Counted from the first letter of the stretch, positions 1 through 9,359 are shown. The stretch: 64,000 nucleotides of DNA from Devosia sp. (GCF_014860165.1 NZ_JACZKG010000054.1:1-64000), one strand, 5' to 3'. Program-made: numbers and translations. The notes: generated from the letters alone by a model not told the origin.

Positions 1-1
1 C

Positions 2-25
2 CTCAAGACCGTCGGCAGCGTCTGA
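2..25 (+). CDS. C-terminal end of an upstream gene (possible)
   Basis: An open frame enters from the left edge and ends at a TGA at 23-25, two bases before the ATG of the next gene. Only seven residues are visible, so nothing can be said about the product. The tight spacing, and the lack of a clear ribosome binding site before the next gene, fit translational coupling. Confidence 0.3.
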   Translation, partial: LKTVGSV

Positions 26-27
26 CC

Positions 28-963
28 ATGAGCGACAATGTCAGGTTCCCCCTCCCCGACATTGTCCGCCGCCGCGCCGAGACCGAAGGCGCGGACGGGC
101 GAGCCTGGCTGGCAGGCCTCGACCAGACCCTCTCCGAACTCGAACACGAATGGGGCCTCACGATCGGCGAGGCGATGCCGGGCGGCAGCACGGCCTTTGT
201 CGCCGAAGCCACCGATGCCGCCGGCGACACTTTCATCATCAAGCTCCCAACGCCGGCCAGCCAGCTCGGTCGGCAGGAGATCACCGTTCTCGCCCTCGCC
301 CGCGGCAAGGGCTATGTGCGGCTGGTCCGCCAGGATGCCGCCCGCCACGCCATGCTACTCGAACGCCTGGGCGGCCGCCTCGATGAACACGACATGCCCT
401 ACAGCACCAAGATCGACGTCATGTGTGGCACCCTGCTCGATGCGTGGATGCCGGTTCCCCCCGGCTTCACCTGGATCACCGGGGCCGAAAAGGCCAATAG
501 CCTGGCCGCGGCCATGCTGCGGCTCTGTCAGGCGCTGGGCCAGCCATGCTCCCAGGCCGTGCTCGACACCGCCTTGATGTATTGCCGGGACCGCGCTGCC
601 GCCTGGCGGCCGGAAAATGCCGTACTGGCCCATGGCGACCCGCACCCTGCCAATATCCTGGAAGTGCCCGGGAGCGCCGGGCGACATTGGAAGTTCATCG
701 ATCCCGATGGCCTCGTCATCGAGCCCGCCTACGATCTGGGTGTCCTGCTGCGTGCCTGGCATGAAGGCGTCACCGGCCGCCACGCCCACGACATCGCCCG
801 CAGCCATGCCCGCCACCTCACCTCGCGCACGCAGGTTCCGGCCGAAGCCATCTGGCAATGGGGCTATATCGAACGGGTCTCCACCGGCCTCCACCTGATG
901 GAAATCGGCGAGACGGCAACGGGCCGGGAATACCTCACCGTCGCAGAAGCCCTGACCCTCTAA
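28..963 (+). CDS. Aminoglycoside phosphotransferase family kinase (streptomycin 6-kinase-like)
   Basis: 311-aa protein of the protein-kinase-like APH fold. The catalytic loop is visible as H202-G-D204-P-H-P-A-N209, followed by the metal-binding segment FIDPDG at 223-228, as in APH(6)-type streptomycin/hydroxyurea kinases. Length is normal for that family. Chromosomal homologues in soil alphaproteobacteria often have no proven resistance role, so the substrate is unassigned. The ATG is two bases after a possible upstream stop codon, and a small ABM-domain gene follows after 11 nt, so the three may form one operon. Confidence 0.8.
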   Translation: MSDNVRFPLPDIVRRRAETEGADGRAWLAGLDQTLSELEHEWGLTIGEAMPGGSTAFVAEATDAAGDTFIIKLPTPASQLGRQEITVLALARGKGYVRLVRQDAARHAMLLERLGGRLDEHDMPYSTKIDVMCGTLLDAWMPVPPGFTWITGAEKANSLAAAMLRLCQALGQPCSQAVLDTALMYCRDRAAAWRPENAVLAHGDPHPANILEVPGSAGRHWKFIDPDGLVIEPAYDLGVLLRAWHEGVTGRHAHDIARSHARHLTSRTQVPAEAIWQWGYIERVSTGLHLMEIGETATGREYLTVAEALTL

Positions 964-974
964 GGAGCCGCGAA

Positions 975-1259
975 ATGTCCGACAAGGTCCGTCTCGATGG
1001 CTATCTGGAAGTACCGCCCGACCGCGCCGCCACGGTGACCCAGGCGCTGCCCGATCATATCGCCCTGACGCGCGCCGAACCCGGCTGCCTTGCCTTCGAC
1101 GTCACCCCCAGCCCGAGCGAGCCGAACCGCTTTCTCGTCTCCGAGGTCTTTGCCGACCGGGTCGCTTTCGAAGCGCATCAGGCGCGGGCCAAGGCATCGG
1201 CCTGGGCCGAGGTCACCGCCGGCCTGCCCCGTCACTATACCATCCGGGTCGAGCCGTAG
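975..1259 (+). CDS. Antibiotic biosynthesis monooxygenase (ABM) domain protein
   Basis: 94-aa single-domain protein. The segment around residues 30-60 (ALTRAEPGCLAFDV, then SEVFADRVAFEAHQ) is the hallmark of the ABM/YgiN dimeric ferredoxin-like fold, which includes quinol monooxygenases and many small proteins of unknown substrate. The frame is open further upstream, but the ATG at 975 follows a GGAG ribosome site at 964-967 and lies 11 nt after the kinase gene, so this start is preferred. Probably co-transcribed with the kinase. The enzymatic role cannot be told from sequence. Confidence 0.8.
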   Translation: MSDKVRLDGYLEVPPDRAATVTQALPDHIALTRAEPGCLAFDVTPSPSEPNRFLVSEVFADRVAFEAHQARAKASAWAEVTAGLPRHYTIRVEP

Positions 1260-1317
1260 CGGCGACGCGGGCTGCCACGGCCGGCGAACCTGGACGAGCC
1301 GCTGGCGCGCCCGTCGA

Positions 1318-1515
1318 TCAATGCGCGGGAAAACCGGCCGGCGGCGTCGGCTGGGTCACCTCAGCCTCTTCTTCGGACCGGTCCAGTTCCGTTTCCTCGC
1401 TCAGTTCGCGCTGCGCGCGCAGCCAGTAGTCGAGCGCCCGCCCCTCTGGCGAGCCATCACTTTCCCACAGCGCATAGGCGCGGGTGCGGATGTCGGTCTC
1501 ATGTAGTGTGTGCAT
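1318..1515 (-). CDS. DUF2934 domain-containing small protein
   Basis: 65-aa soluble protein with the DUF2934 pattern: an N-terminal helix containing IRTRAYALWESDGSPEG, then a helix with DYWLRAQREL, then an acidic proline-containing tail. This family is common in rhizobia and other proteobacteria and has no known function. A strong AGGAGGA ribosome site lies seven bases upstream of the ATG. It converges on the ABM gene and appears to be a single-gene unit. Confidence 0.8.
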   Translation of the reverse strand: MHTLHETDIRTRAYALWESDGSPEGRALDYWLRAQRELSEETELDRSEEEAEVTQPTPPAGFPAH

Positions 1516-1596
1516 GGCGGTATCCTCCTCAACCGGTCATAACGGCGCCGGCCGGCATCGGGTTGCCGTCAGAGGCTCCCGGAATTTCAAGCCCGG

Positions 1597-2208
1597 CTAT
1601 CGCTCCGTCAAAGCCAGCCTGGCCCCCAGCAGCACGAAGGCGCCGGCAAATGTGCGCCGCATCCAGACCATGATGGCCGGCCTGGAAATCACGTGCCCGC
1701 GAATGGCTGCAGCGAACAGTCCATAGGCCGCAAACACCACAAACGTCATCGCCATGAACACCCCGCTCAACTCCAGCATGCGCATCAGTGCATTGTGTGT
1801 TGCCGCAGGAACGAATTGCGGCAGGAAGGCGAAAAAGAAGATCGAGAGCTTCGGATTGAGGATGTTGATCAGCACCGATTCAACGATCACCTTGCCCGCC
1901 GATTTCGGCTCCCGGTCCGCCTCCACGCTCAGCGCGCCGGATTCCCTCAGGGTCGCCCAGGCCATGTAGAGCAGATAGGCAACGCCCAGATACTTGATGA
2001 TCTCGAAGGCCAGCGCACTGGTATGCAGGATCGCGGCCAGCCCGGTAATGGCGGCCAGCATGTGCGGCACGATGCCGAGCGTACAGCCAAGTGCCGCCCA
2101 AAGGCTGGCCCTGTGGCCCCTGCTCAACCCAGCCGCAATGGTGTAAAGCGCACCAGTGCCGGGCGATACGACCACGATCAGCGTGGTGACGAGGAATTCG
2201 ATGCTCAT
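1597..2208 (-). CDS. LysE/RhtB family amino-acid exporter
   Basis: 203-aa polytopic membrane protein. It begins MSIEFLVTTLIVVVSPGTGA, the N-terminal signature of LysE/RhtB translocators, with the conserved SPGTG turn after the first helix and a GLSRG motif at the next one. About five to six hydrophobic helices follow, matching the family's usual 200-210 aa. The frame extends upstream, but the residues before this Met are not family-like, so the start is set at 2208. The family exports amino acids or homoserine lactones; the substrate here is unknown. Confidence 0.87.
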   Translation of the reverse strand: MSIEFLVTTLIVVVSPGTGALYTIAAGLSRGHRASLWAALGCTLGIVPHMLAAITGLAAILHTSALAFEIIKYLGVAYLLYMAWATLRESGALSVEADREPKSAGKVIVESVLINILNPKLSIFFFAFLPQFVPAATHNALMRMLELSGVFMAMTFVVFAAYGLFAAAIRGHVISRPAIMVWMRRTFAGAFVLLGARLALTER

Positions 2209-2341
2209 GCCTGGTCTCCATTGGGGCCGAAATGTCGACCATGCCCACGATTGACCTGCCATGCCAGCGCGCAACCTGCATAATCCCCACGGAACGCGCC
2301 CCTGCCCGGGCGCATTGATGCAGGCAATCCCGGGGCCTTCC

Positions 2342-3406
2342 ATGAAACTGTTCGTCTGCGACCATTGCGGCAATACCGTCTATTTCGAGAATGCGCTGTG
2401 CGAGCGCTGTGGCCATCAGCTCGGCTATCTGCCCGAGAGCAACGCGCTGGTCTCGCTGGTCGAGGACGGCGGGCTGTGGTCGACACCGGCCTTCCCCGAT
2501 GACGCCTATGTCTTCTGCGAAAACGCCCATCACGGCGCCTGCAACTGGCTGATCCGCGCCGAACCGGGCGGCGACATCTACTGCGCCGCCTGCCGCCACA
2601 ATGACACCATCCCCGCCATCGCCGACCAGCGCAACCTGCTGCGCTGGCAGATCATCGAGCGCGCCAAGAAGCGCCTGATCTATTCCCTGCTGCGCATGGA
2701 CCTGCCGCTTGAGACGCGCAACGAAAACCCCGCCCATGGCCTGTCCTTCCGCTTCCTGGCAGACCTCCCGGTCGCCGCCGGTCCGGTGCTGACCGGCCAT
2801 GAGGGCGGCGTCATCACCATCGCGCTAGCCGAAGCCGACGACGCTGAGCGCGAGGCGCGACGCGCCAGCATGGGCGAGCCCTACCGCACCCTGCTCGGCC
2901 ATTTTCGCCACGAGATCGGCCATCATTACTGGGATCTGCTGGTCGATCGCCAGCCGTCACAGGATCGCTTTCGCACTTTGTTCGGCGACGAGCGGGCCGA
3001 CTACGGCGAGGCGCTGCGAGCTTACTATGCCAGCGGCGCCCCGGCGGGCTGGCCGCAGAACTATATCAGCGCCTATGCCACCGCCCATCCATGGGAGGAT
3101 TTCGCCGAGACCTTCGCGCATTATCTCCACATCACCGACACCGTGGAAATGGCCTCGGCCTTCGGTGTGCGCGCCCGCCCCCGCACCGAAGATGTTGGCC
3201 TTGCCGTGCATGTCGATTTCGACCCCTATGTGCAGCGCGACGTGCAGACCATCATCGACAACTGGGTGCCGCTGGCCTCCATGCTCAACAATCTCAACCG
3301 CGCCATGGGCCACCCGGATGCCTACCCGTTCATCCTGACGCCCGCGGTGATCGAAAAACTGGGCTTCGTGCACGACCTGGTGCATGGGCGCCGCCTGCCC
3401 CATTAA
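2342..3406 (+). CDS. Putative zinc-binding metallopeptidase (Peptidase_Mx type)
   Basis: 354-aa soluble protein. The N terminus has a zinc-ribbon pattern, C6-x2-C9 and C20-x2-C23, and a second cysteine cluster (VFCENA, IYCAACRH) near residues 60-85. A gluzincin-like HEIGH motif sits at 190-194, and a later DFAETFAHYLH segment probably supplies the third metal ligand. This combination is typical of the DUF4344/Mx-like bacterial metallopeptidases with an N-terminal zinc ribbon. The start at 2342 is chosen because the ribbon begins at once; the upstream in-frame extension is not protein-like. No partner genes are evident. Confidence 0.8.
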   Translation: MKLFVCDHCGNTVYFENALCERCGHQLGYLPESNALVSLVEDGGLWSTPAFPDDAYVFCENAHHGACNWLIRAEPGGDIYCAACRHNDTIPAIADQRNLLRWQIIERAKKRLIYSLLRMDLPLETRNENPAHGLSFRFLADLPVAAGPVLTGHEGGVITIALAEADDAEREARRASMGEPYRTLLGHFRHEIGHHYWDLLVDRQPSQDRFRTLFGDERADYGEALRAYYASGAPAGWPQNYISAYATAHPWEDFAETFAHYLHITDTVEMASAFGVRARPRTEDVGLAVHVDFDPYVQRDVQTIIDNWVPLASMLNNLNRAMGHPDAYPFILTPAVIEKLGFVHDLVHGRRLPH

Positions 3407-3727
3407 CCAGTTAGCGCGCTCTTAAGCCTGTCGCTCGACGAGCCATTCCCTGCCCCGGCATTTGCGCTATTGTCGGCGATGTCGGGCAGCTTGCGCGCCC
3501 ATGGCAGCGCAGCACCCAGAACAAAAACCGCCAGGGAGGCGGAGAAGGCCGATCTCGTTTTCGAGGTCGGCCTTTTTCAATTCGTCATCGGTCAGCTCGA
3601 CAAAAGCGTCGGAACATCTCGCGCAGTCGTCGCGTTGTCGAGGCATCATGGGCCGCACGGTGCTCCACCGGCAAAGTTTTGCACCGCACGGCCCGTTCAC
3701 CTCAACGATGAACCTACGGAGCCTATA
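3407..3727. other. 321-bp intergenic region with one terminator
   Basis: No convincing coding sequence lies between the metallopeptidase and the first PRC-barrel gene. A strong intrinsic terminator is present at 3545-3577. The last 150 bp presumably contain the promoter of the PRC-barrel gene, and a GGAG ribosome site precedes its ATG. Confidence 0.6.
3545..3577 (+). terminator. Rho-independent terminator
   Basis: A 13-bp stem (3545-3557 with 3562-3574, one G-U pair) closes a TTTT loop and runs into five T residues. It lies 139 nt after the metallopeptidase stop codon, so it may end that transcript or a small unannotated RNA starting in the gap. Confidence 0.75.
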
Positions 3728-4750
3728 ATGATCCGCACCCTTTTGGCCACCACCGCCCTTGCCGCACTGCTCGCGGGCGGCGCCATCGCCCAGGATGCCA
3801 CGCCTGCCGCTGATCCGGCGGCCCCCGCAACCACTGAAGCTCCTGCCGATCCGGCAGCCCCTGCCGACGCAGCTGCGCCGGCCGCAACCGAGGCCACCCC
3901 GGTTGAATCGGGCGCCATGGAAGAAACCGATGTCAACGAGCCCTGGGACATGTCGGCCGGCTATGTCGCCGCTGATACCGACAATCTCGGCACCCGCCTG
4001 ATCGGTCAGCCCGTCTATTCCAGCGCCGGCGACGACGCCGAGGAAATCGGCAATATCGACGATATCGTCTTCGACGAGAACGGTCAGATCAAGGCCGTGG
4101 TCATCGCCGTGGGCGGCTTCCTCGGCATCGGCGAAAAGGCCGTCGCCGTCGACTTCCAGCAGCTTGAATTCACCCTCGCTGCCGACAATACGGAACGCTG
4201 GGTGCTCCCTACCACGGCTGATGCGCTCACCGCAGCACCGGATTTCGTCTGGTCGGACGATGAGCCCGTCGATGCTGATGAGGTCGATGCCAACGCTGAC
4301 GCCGTAGATGCCGAGACCGACGCAATGGCTCCAGCCGATCCGGCCGCCCCTGCTGCCCCGGCAGCGGATAACGCCATGGCCCCGGCCGCTGACGGCGCCG
4401 CGCCGATGGCCCGGGAAGGCTATGAGCCCCTTGAGGCCGAAGCCCTGACGGCCGAGAACCTCACCGACGCCACCGTGATTGGCCCCGATGGCGACGACAT
4501 TGCCGAAGTCGAAGACCTGCTGCTGACCCAGGATGGCAAGATCGACGCCATGCTGGTCGACTTTGGTGGCTTCCTCGGCATTGGCCAGAAGCGGGTTGCC
4601 GTGGGCATGGAAAACCTTGAATTCGCTGCCAATGCCGATGGCGATCTGCTGGTCTATAGCGACTTCACTCGCGAGCAGCTCGAAGCTGCCCCCGAATATG
4701 ACGAAGCCGCCTACGCGGCCGATCCTAGCCTCCGCGCCACCGACCTGTAG
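3728..4750 (+). CDS. Secreted PRC-barrel domain protein, two barrels
   Basis: 340-aa protein. Residues 1-22 form a signal peptide ending AIA-QD. An Ala/Pro-rich linker (about 23-65) follows, then a PRC-barrel with EEIGNIDDIVFDENG and VGGFLGIGEKAVAVDF, a second Ala/Pro/acidic linker, and a second barrel with GDDIAEVEDLLL and FGGFLGIGQKRVAVGM. PRC-barrel domains occur in photosynthetic reaction-centre H subunits and RNA-processing proteins; secreted tandem versions are common in rhizobia but uncharacterised. The next gene is a paralogue with the same architecture, so the pair arose by duplication. Low-complexity linkers suggest a periplasmic or surface location. Confidence 0.85.
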   Translation: MIRTLLATTALAALLAGGAIAQDATPAADPAAPATTEAPADPAAPADAAAPAATEATPVESGAMEETDVNEPWDMSAGYVAADTDNLGTRLIGQPVYSSAGDDAEEIGNIDDIVFDENGQIKAVVIAVGGFLGIGEKAVAVDFQQLEFTLAADNTERWVLPTTADALTAAPDFVWSDDEPVDADEVDANADAVDAETDAMAPADPAAPAAPAADNAMAPAADGAAPMAREGYEPLEAEALTAENLTDATVIGPDGDDIAEVEDLLLTQDGKIDAMLVDFGGFLGIGQKRVAVGMENLEFAANADGDLLVYSDFTREQLEAAPEYDEAAYAADPSLRATDL

Positions 4751-4802
4751 TCGTTGGCCGGCCGCTCCGGCAACCAACTGGTCCCTCGCGGATTATCCCC
4801 TG

Positions 4803-4830
4803 GATGGGCCGGCCCTCGGGCCGGCCCATC
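4803..4830 (+). terminator. GC hairpin between the two PRC-barrel genes
   Basis: A perfect 13-bp inverted repeat with a two-base centre lies 52 nt after the first PRC-barrel gene and 20 nt before the second. There is no T tract, so it could be an attenuator, an RNA-stabilising hairpin or a weak terminator. Confidence 0.5.
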
Positions 4831-4850
4831 TGCGTCACAGGAGACCCCAT

Positions 4851-5774
4851 ATGCTGCGTTCGCTCGTCACTGCGCCGGCCATGACCTTGTTGCTGCTGCT
4901 CTCCCCCGCTTTCGGGCAGGCCGCTGCGCCGGCCACCGAGCTGGAACAGAGCGGGCTCACGCCACCCACCGTGCTCTCGCAAGGCTATGCGGCCAGCGGC
5001 CAGGACGTGCTGGTCACCCGCCTGCTGGGCGAAACCGTCTTTTCCTCGATCGAGGATTCCGCCGAGGAAATCGGCACCGTCAGTGACATGGTGGTAACAT
5101 CAGGGCTCGGCATATCAGCGGTGGTCATCAGCGTGGGCGGTTTCCTCGGCGTCGGCGAAAAGGATGTGGCTGTTGATTTCGCCCAGCTCAAATGGGCCCA
5201 GCGCGAGCACGGCTCCCGCCGCTGGGTGCTTGCCACCACGGCCGACGCGCTTGCCGCGGCCCCCGCCTTCGCCTGGTCCGACAGCGAGGCCATGACGGGC
5301 GAGACCGCGCTGACCCCGCAAGAGGAAGAGGACCAGCTGGTCGACGGCGACCCCAACGACACCACCGATATCGACCCCGCTTTGACCACCGATCAGTCCG
5401 AGCGCCCCACCATCACCACCCCGCTTGACCGCTCCGGCTTTTCCGAATTCGACGAAGCCGGCCTCACGGCCGAGGACCTGCGCGGCATCGGCGTCTATGG
5501 CATTAATGACGAGCAGATCGGCACCATCGGGGATGTCATCGCCAACCCCGATGGCAGCTTCGACGCCGTTATCGTCGATGTCGGCGGCTTCCTGGGCCTG
5601 GGCGCCAAGCCCGTCGCGGTGGGCTACGACAACCTGGTCTTCTCCGCCGATACCTTCGGCAACCGCTACCTGTTTCTCAACACGACGCGCGAGCAGCTCG
5701 AAACCCAGCCCGCTTACGATCCGGCAACCTATGCCGACCAGCGCGAAACCCAGCGCATGTCGATCGCGCCCTGA
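4851..5774 (+). CDS. Secreted PRC-barrel domain protein, paralogue of the preceding gene
   Basis: 307-aa protein with a signal peptide (about residues 1-24, hydrophobic TLLLLLSPAFG) and two PRC-barrels. The first contains EEIGTVSDMVVTS and VGGFLGVGEKDVAVDF, the second EQIGTIGDVIANPDG and VGGFLGLGAKPVAVGY. The order and motifs mirror the preceding 340-aa protein, but the linker is acidic rather than Ala/Pro-rich. An AGGAG ribosome site precedes the ATG. A role in the envelope or in binding surfaces is a guess; no enzymatic residues are recognisable. Confidence 0.85.
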   Translation: MLRSLVTAPAMTLLLLLSPAFGQAAAPATELEQSGLTPPTVLSQGYAASGQDVLVTRLLGETVFSSIEDSAEEIGTVSDMVVTSGLGISAVVISVGGFLGVGEKDVAVDFAQLKWAQREHGSRRWVLATTADALAAAPAFAWSDSEAMTGETALTPQEEEDQLVDGDPNDTTDIDPALTTDQSERPTITTPLDRSGFSEFDEAGLTAEDLRGIGVYGINDEQIGTIGDVIANPDGSFDAVIVDVGGFLGLGAKPVAVGYDNLVFSADTFGNRYLFLNTTREQLETQPAYDPATYADQRETQRMSIAP

Positions 5775-5905
5775 CCGCCGCCAGCGAGTCGCTGCCAACC
5801 CCTTGAAATCGGCAACAGAAATACCAGATCGATATTGCCCGGCGGCTGCCGGGTGAGAGCTGAAGCTTCTCCCTGTATCTATGTTGCTCAATTGAGGATG
5901 TAGCT

Positions 5906-6217
5906 ATGAGGACTGACCTCGATCTCGTTACCAATCCCTTCGACATCGCCGAAATCACGCGTGCCGACTTCGTCGGTTACTACCACCCCCGCGAAATCGT
6001 CGCCGATCCGCTGCTGACCATCGCCCGCAAGCGGGCGCTGCTGGCGCGCTGGCTGTCGGACGCCAATGCCCTGCCCAACGCGCCGGCACTTCGGCGGTCG
6101 CCCGCAGGCGTAACCGCGACACTCGATGAAATCAGGCTGGCCCTGGACAAGCTCGACGAGATGGTCGAGGCCATCGTGCTGGCCGGTGGTGGACAGACCA
6201 GCGGCATAGCCGCCTAG
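5906..6217 (+). CDS. Conserved hypothetical protein
   Basis: 103-aa soluble protein without signal peptide or membrane helix. A helical middle (RKRALLARWLSDANALPNAPALRR) and a second amphipathic helix (LDEIRLALDKLDEMVEAIV) suggest a small all-alpha protein. I do not recognise a family. The codon pattern matches the neighbouring genes and it stands alone between the PRC-barrel pair and the convergent fliJ. Confidence 0.6.
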   Translation: MRTDLDLVTNPFDIAEITRADFVGYYHPREIVADPLLTIARKRALLARWLSDANALPNAPALRRSPAGVTATLDEIRLALDKLDEMVEAIVLAGGGQTSGIAA

Positions 6218-6228
6218 CAATCGCGCCC

Positions 6229-6249
6229 GCGCCCCGGCTGCCGGGGCGC
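6229..6249. terminator. Bidirectional GC hairpin
   Basis: A perfect 9-bp inverted repeat with a three-base loop lies between the convergent 103-aa gene and fliJ. It has no T tract on either side, so termination is plausible but not certain. Confidence 0.45.
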
Positions 6250-6277
6250 TTCCGCCCAGACACTCGCCATAAGTCAG

Positions 6278-6691
6278 TTACTGCCGCGAAAACCGCAGTC
6301 GGCCGATCTCGTCATATTCGCTTTGCTCGACCTTGAGCTGCTCGGCAGCCTCGCGCTGGTGCTCGCGCTGGTCCAGCAGTTCGACCTTCTTGAGGTCTTC
6401 GAGCGCCTCGGCCAGTCCATCCTGGGCCGCTTCGAGCTTGCCCCGCATGTCGCTGGCGGAGTTGAGCAGGTTGTCGCGCCGCGTCAGCGCGGCCTTGGCA
6501 AAGGTCGAATAGGCGAAATGGGCGACGTCGGAAATGCCGGTCTTGGTGTGCTCGATTTCGATCTGCTGGTCGAGTTCGGACGCCATGCGTTCGAAATCGG
6601 CAATCATCATTTCGATCTGCGCGACCTGACGGCGCTTCTCATCCACCTGGAACTTCTTGAGCCGAATGAGGCTCTCGCTGCGCGATTTCAA
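6278..6691 (-). CDS. fliJ: Flagellar export protein FliJ
   Basis: 137-aa, almost entirely coiled-coil protein. It starts MKSRSESLIRLKKFQVDEKRRQ-like, as alphaproteobacterial FliJ does, and continues as two long charged helices. FliJ is the cytoplasmic stalk-like subunit of the flagellar type III export apparatus that contacts the FliI hexamer and FlhA. It follows fliI by 52 nt in the same direction, the standard fliI-fliJ order. Assignment rests on length, coiled-coil character and this neighbour, since FliJ sequences are poorly conserved. Confidence 0.85.
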   Translation of the reverse strand: MKSRSESLIRLKKFQVDEKRRQVAQIEMMIADFERMASELDQQIEIEHTKTGISDVAHFAYSTFAKAALTRRDNLLNSASDMRGKLEAAQDGLAEALEDLKKVELLDQREHQREAAEQLKVEQSEYDEIGRLRFSRQ

Positions 6692-6743
6692 GACCTGTAC
6701 TCCTTACACACCAAGTCAGTTCCGGGACAAATACACTGTCCCA

Positions 6744-8072
6744 TCAGCCCGCCGCACCCGCCTCGTCGACGATCGCTTCGAGCATTTTGTAGCCCTCGGC
6801 GATGGTCGTCGTCTCTTCCCGCTGCTGCCCGAGAAACGCCTCGAGCGCGGGATTGATGGCGATCGCGCGGTCCACTTTCGGATCTGACCCTTTCCGGTAA
6901 GCCCCCAGCCGGATCAGTTCCTCCATGTCCGAATAGATGGACATGAGCTCTCGCGCCTTTTGCAGGACGGGCCGGACTTCGACCGGCACGCACCCTGGCA
7001 TGGTGCGCGAGATGGACCGGAGCACGTTGACCGCCGGGTAGCGTCCCCGCTCGGCGATCCCGCGCTCCATTACGATGTGCCCATCCAGAATACCGCGCAC
7101 GGCGTCCGCAATGGGCTCATTGTGATCATCACCTTCGACTAAAACGGTAAACAGTCCGGTAACAGAACCTGTCGTGGCTGTGCCTGGACCCGCGCGTTCG
7201 AGCAATCGTGGCAATTCGGTGAACACCGTCGGTGGATAACCCTTGGCCGTCGGAGGTTCCCCGATGGCCAGGCCAATCTCGCGTTGCGCCATGGCAAAGC
7301 GGGTCAGGCTGTCCATCATGCACAGCACCCGCAGGCCCTGGTCGCGGAAATATTCCGACAGCGCCAGGCTCATATAGGCCGCCTGCCGGCGCATCAGCGC
7401 CGCCTCGTCCGAGGTGGCGACCACCACCACCGCATGCGCCAGCCCCTCCTCGCCCAGATATTCCTGGATGAATTCGTGCACTTCGCGGCCGCGCTCGCCG
7501 ATCAGCCCGATGATCGCCACATCCACATTGGCATTGCGCGCCAGCATGGACATGAGCACCGACTTGCCCACGCCTGAGCCGGCAAAGATGCCCATGCGCT
7601 GGCCCTCGCACAGCGTGGTGAACGTATTGAGGCACCGCACCCCCAGCTCCAGCGGATCGCCCACGCGCACCCGGTCATGCGCCAGCAGCGGGTTCTGCCG
7701 CAGCGGATAGGGCGTCGCCCCGCGCGGCAGCGGCCCCTTGCCGTCGATCGGCTCGCCATCGGCATTGATCACCCTGCCAAGCCAGCCCTGCGACGGAAAG
7801 GCCGCGCCATCATGGCGCTGGAACACTGCCTTGCAGCCCAGTCGAACCCCGCTCAGCTGCCCAAACGGCAGGCAGAGCGCGTGCCCATCCTTGAAGCCGA
7901 TGATCTCCGCGCCCAGCCGCTCGCCATTGACGGTTTCGATCTGCACCCGGCCGCCTACCCGCAACTCGCGCACTGGGCCGACGATTTCGATCAGCAGCCC
8001 CTGCACGGATTTGACGCGGCCGAACACCTCGACATCGTCAATCGCATCGATCGCAGAGATCAGTGCCTTCAT
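6744..8072 (-). CDS. fliI: Flagellum-specific ATP synthase FliI
   Basis: 442-aa homologue of the F1 beta subunit that powers flagellar type III export. Walker A is GSGVGKS at about 165-171, Walker B is RVLCMMDS at about 248-254, and the FliI-family segment [21 protein letters not shown] follows it. Length matches the family. It heads the fliI-fliJ operon, and its start lies 424 bp from the divergent ctrA start. A GTAA-N7-TTAA sequence at 8155-8169, a near match to the CtrA recognition pattern, lies 83 bp upstream and could place the operon under CtrA, as for early flagellar genes in Caulobacter. Confidence 0.95.
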   Translation of the reverse strand: MKALISAIDAIDDVEVFGRVKSVQGLLIEIVGPVRELRVGGRVQIETVNGERLGAEIIGFKDGHALCLPFGQLSGVRLGCKAVFQRHDGAAFPSQGWLGRVINADGEPIDGKGPLPRGATPYPLRQNPLLAHDRVRVGDPLELGVRCLNTFTTLCEGQRMGIFAGSGVGKSVLMSMLARNANVDVAIIGLIGERGREVHEFIQEYLGEEGLAHAVVVVATSDEAALMRRQAAYMSLALSEYFRDQGLRVLCMMDSLTRFAMAQREIGLAIGEPPTAKGYPPTVFTELPRLLERAGPGTATTGSVTGLFTVLVEGDDHNEPIADAVRGILDGHIVMERGIAERGRYPAVNVLRSISRTMPGCVPVEVRPVLQKARELMSIYSDMEELIRLGAYRKGSDPKVDRAIAINPALEAFLGQQREETTTIAEGYKMLEAIVDEAGAAG

Positions 8073-8154
8073 TTCGCGTTCAGCTTCCCTTCGTCGACAT
8101 CATCAAACTATGGTTTCCCGGTCGCTCGAATCGTCTCAGGCCACGAATCACACA

Positions 8155-8169
8155 GTAACCGATCATTAA
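8155..8169 (-). promoter_or_regulatory. Candidate CtrA box upstream of fliI
   Basis: On the - strand this reads TTAA-N7-TTAC, one mismatch from the CtrA consensus TTAA-N7-TTAA, and ends 83 bp upstream of the fliI ATG. Candidate only; no spacing to a promoter can be established. Confidence 0.45.
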
Positions 8170-8387
8170 GCAAAACGCGCTATTTGAGGGTTTGGCCCCG
8201 TCCGTCCGCCACTTCGGACCGACCACCCGCCAACCCCCTGACATAGCCACAATTGCTTGAGTCGAAAGAGTCGGTTGAAACCTCTTCTTAAACCATTTTC
8301 TTAAGAAAATTCAATAAGATTAACCCTTAAATTTCAACGACTTAGACTTAATTTACCCTAACGTCGTTTGCGTATTGCCGAACCGAA

Positions 8388-8402
8388 TTAAACTTTGTTA
8401 AC
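8388..8402 (+). promoter_or_regulatory. Candidate CtrA-type site upstream of ctrA
   Basis: TTAA, six bases, then TTAAC, about 95 bp before the ctrA ATG. The two half-sites are perfect but the spacer is six rather than the usual seven bases. Confidence 0.4.
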
Positions 8403-8496
8403 TATTTGGGCTTAGGGTTCAGTCATATCCAGTAGGGTTGGCGTGGGCAGTCGAGGTCCCACGGTTCCAGCAGGAACGAATGGCAAGGGGAATATA

Positions 8497-9204
<708 letters not shown>

Positions 9205-9225
9205 GCTCCCAGGCTCCGGCGTCAA

Positions 9226-9264
9226 CAAAAGCCCCGCGCGATCACTCGCGCGGGGCTTTTGTTT
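9226..9264 (+). terminator. Rho-independent terminator of ctrA
   Basis: A perfect 15-bp stem (9226-9240 with 9247-9261) with a six-base loop, followed by TTT, starts 22 nt after the ctrA stop codon. Confidence 0.85.
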
Positions 9265-9359
9265 GTGCCCTGTGGCGCCTCGCCGCTGCGACACCATTTC
9301 GTAGGCGCCGCCGATCGATCCGCCTCTATGCTGCCTTCATCGACTGACGGAGGATCGGC

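Larger units (their letters stand above)
8073..8496. promoter_or_regulatory. Divergent fliI-ctrA control region, AT-rich
   Basis: 424 bp without coding sequence. The part from about 8265 to 8410 is strikingly AT-rich for this genome and holds at least six TTAA tetramers, including pairs 8288/8301 (9-bp gap), 8348 with TAAC at 8359 (7-bp gap) and 8388/8398 (6-bp gap). CtrA binds TTAA-N7-TTAA-type sites and autoregulates its own gene in Caulobacter, so this region probably carries the ctrA promoters. Confidence 0.6.

Noticed and set aside
28..963. A dedicated streptomycin resistance gene
   Set aside because: The APH fold is clear, but chromosomal homologues often have other substrates and no mobile context is present.
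3467..4777. 436-codon - strand frame opposite the PRC-barrel gene
   Set aside because: Gly/Val-rich mirror of Ala/Pro-rich codons; the + strand has a signal peptide and PRC motifs.
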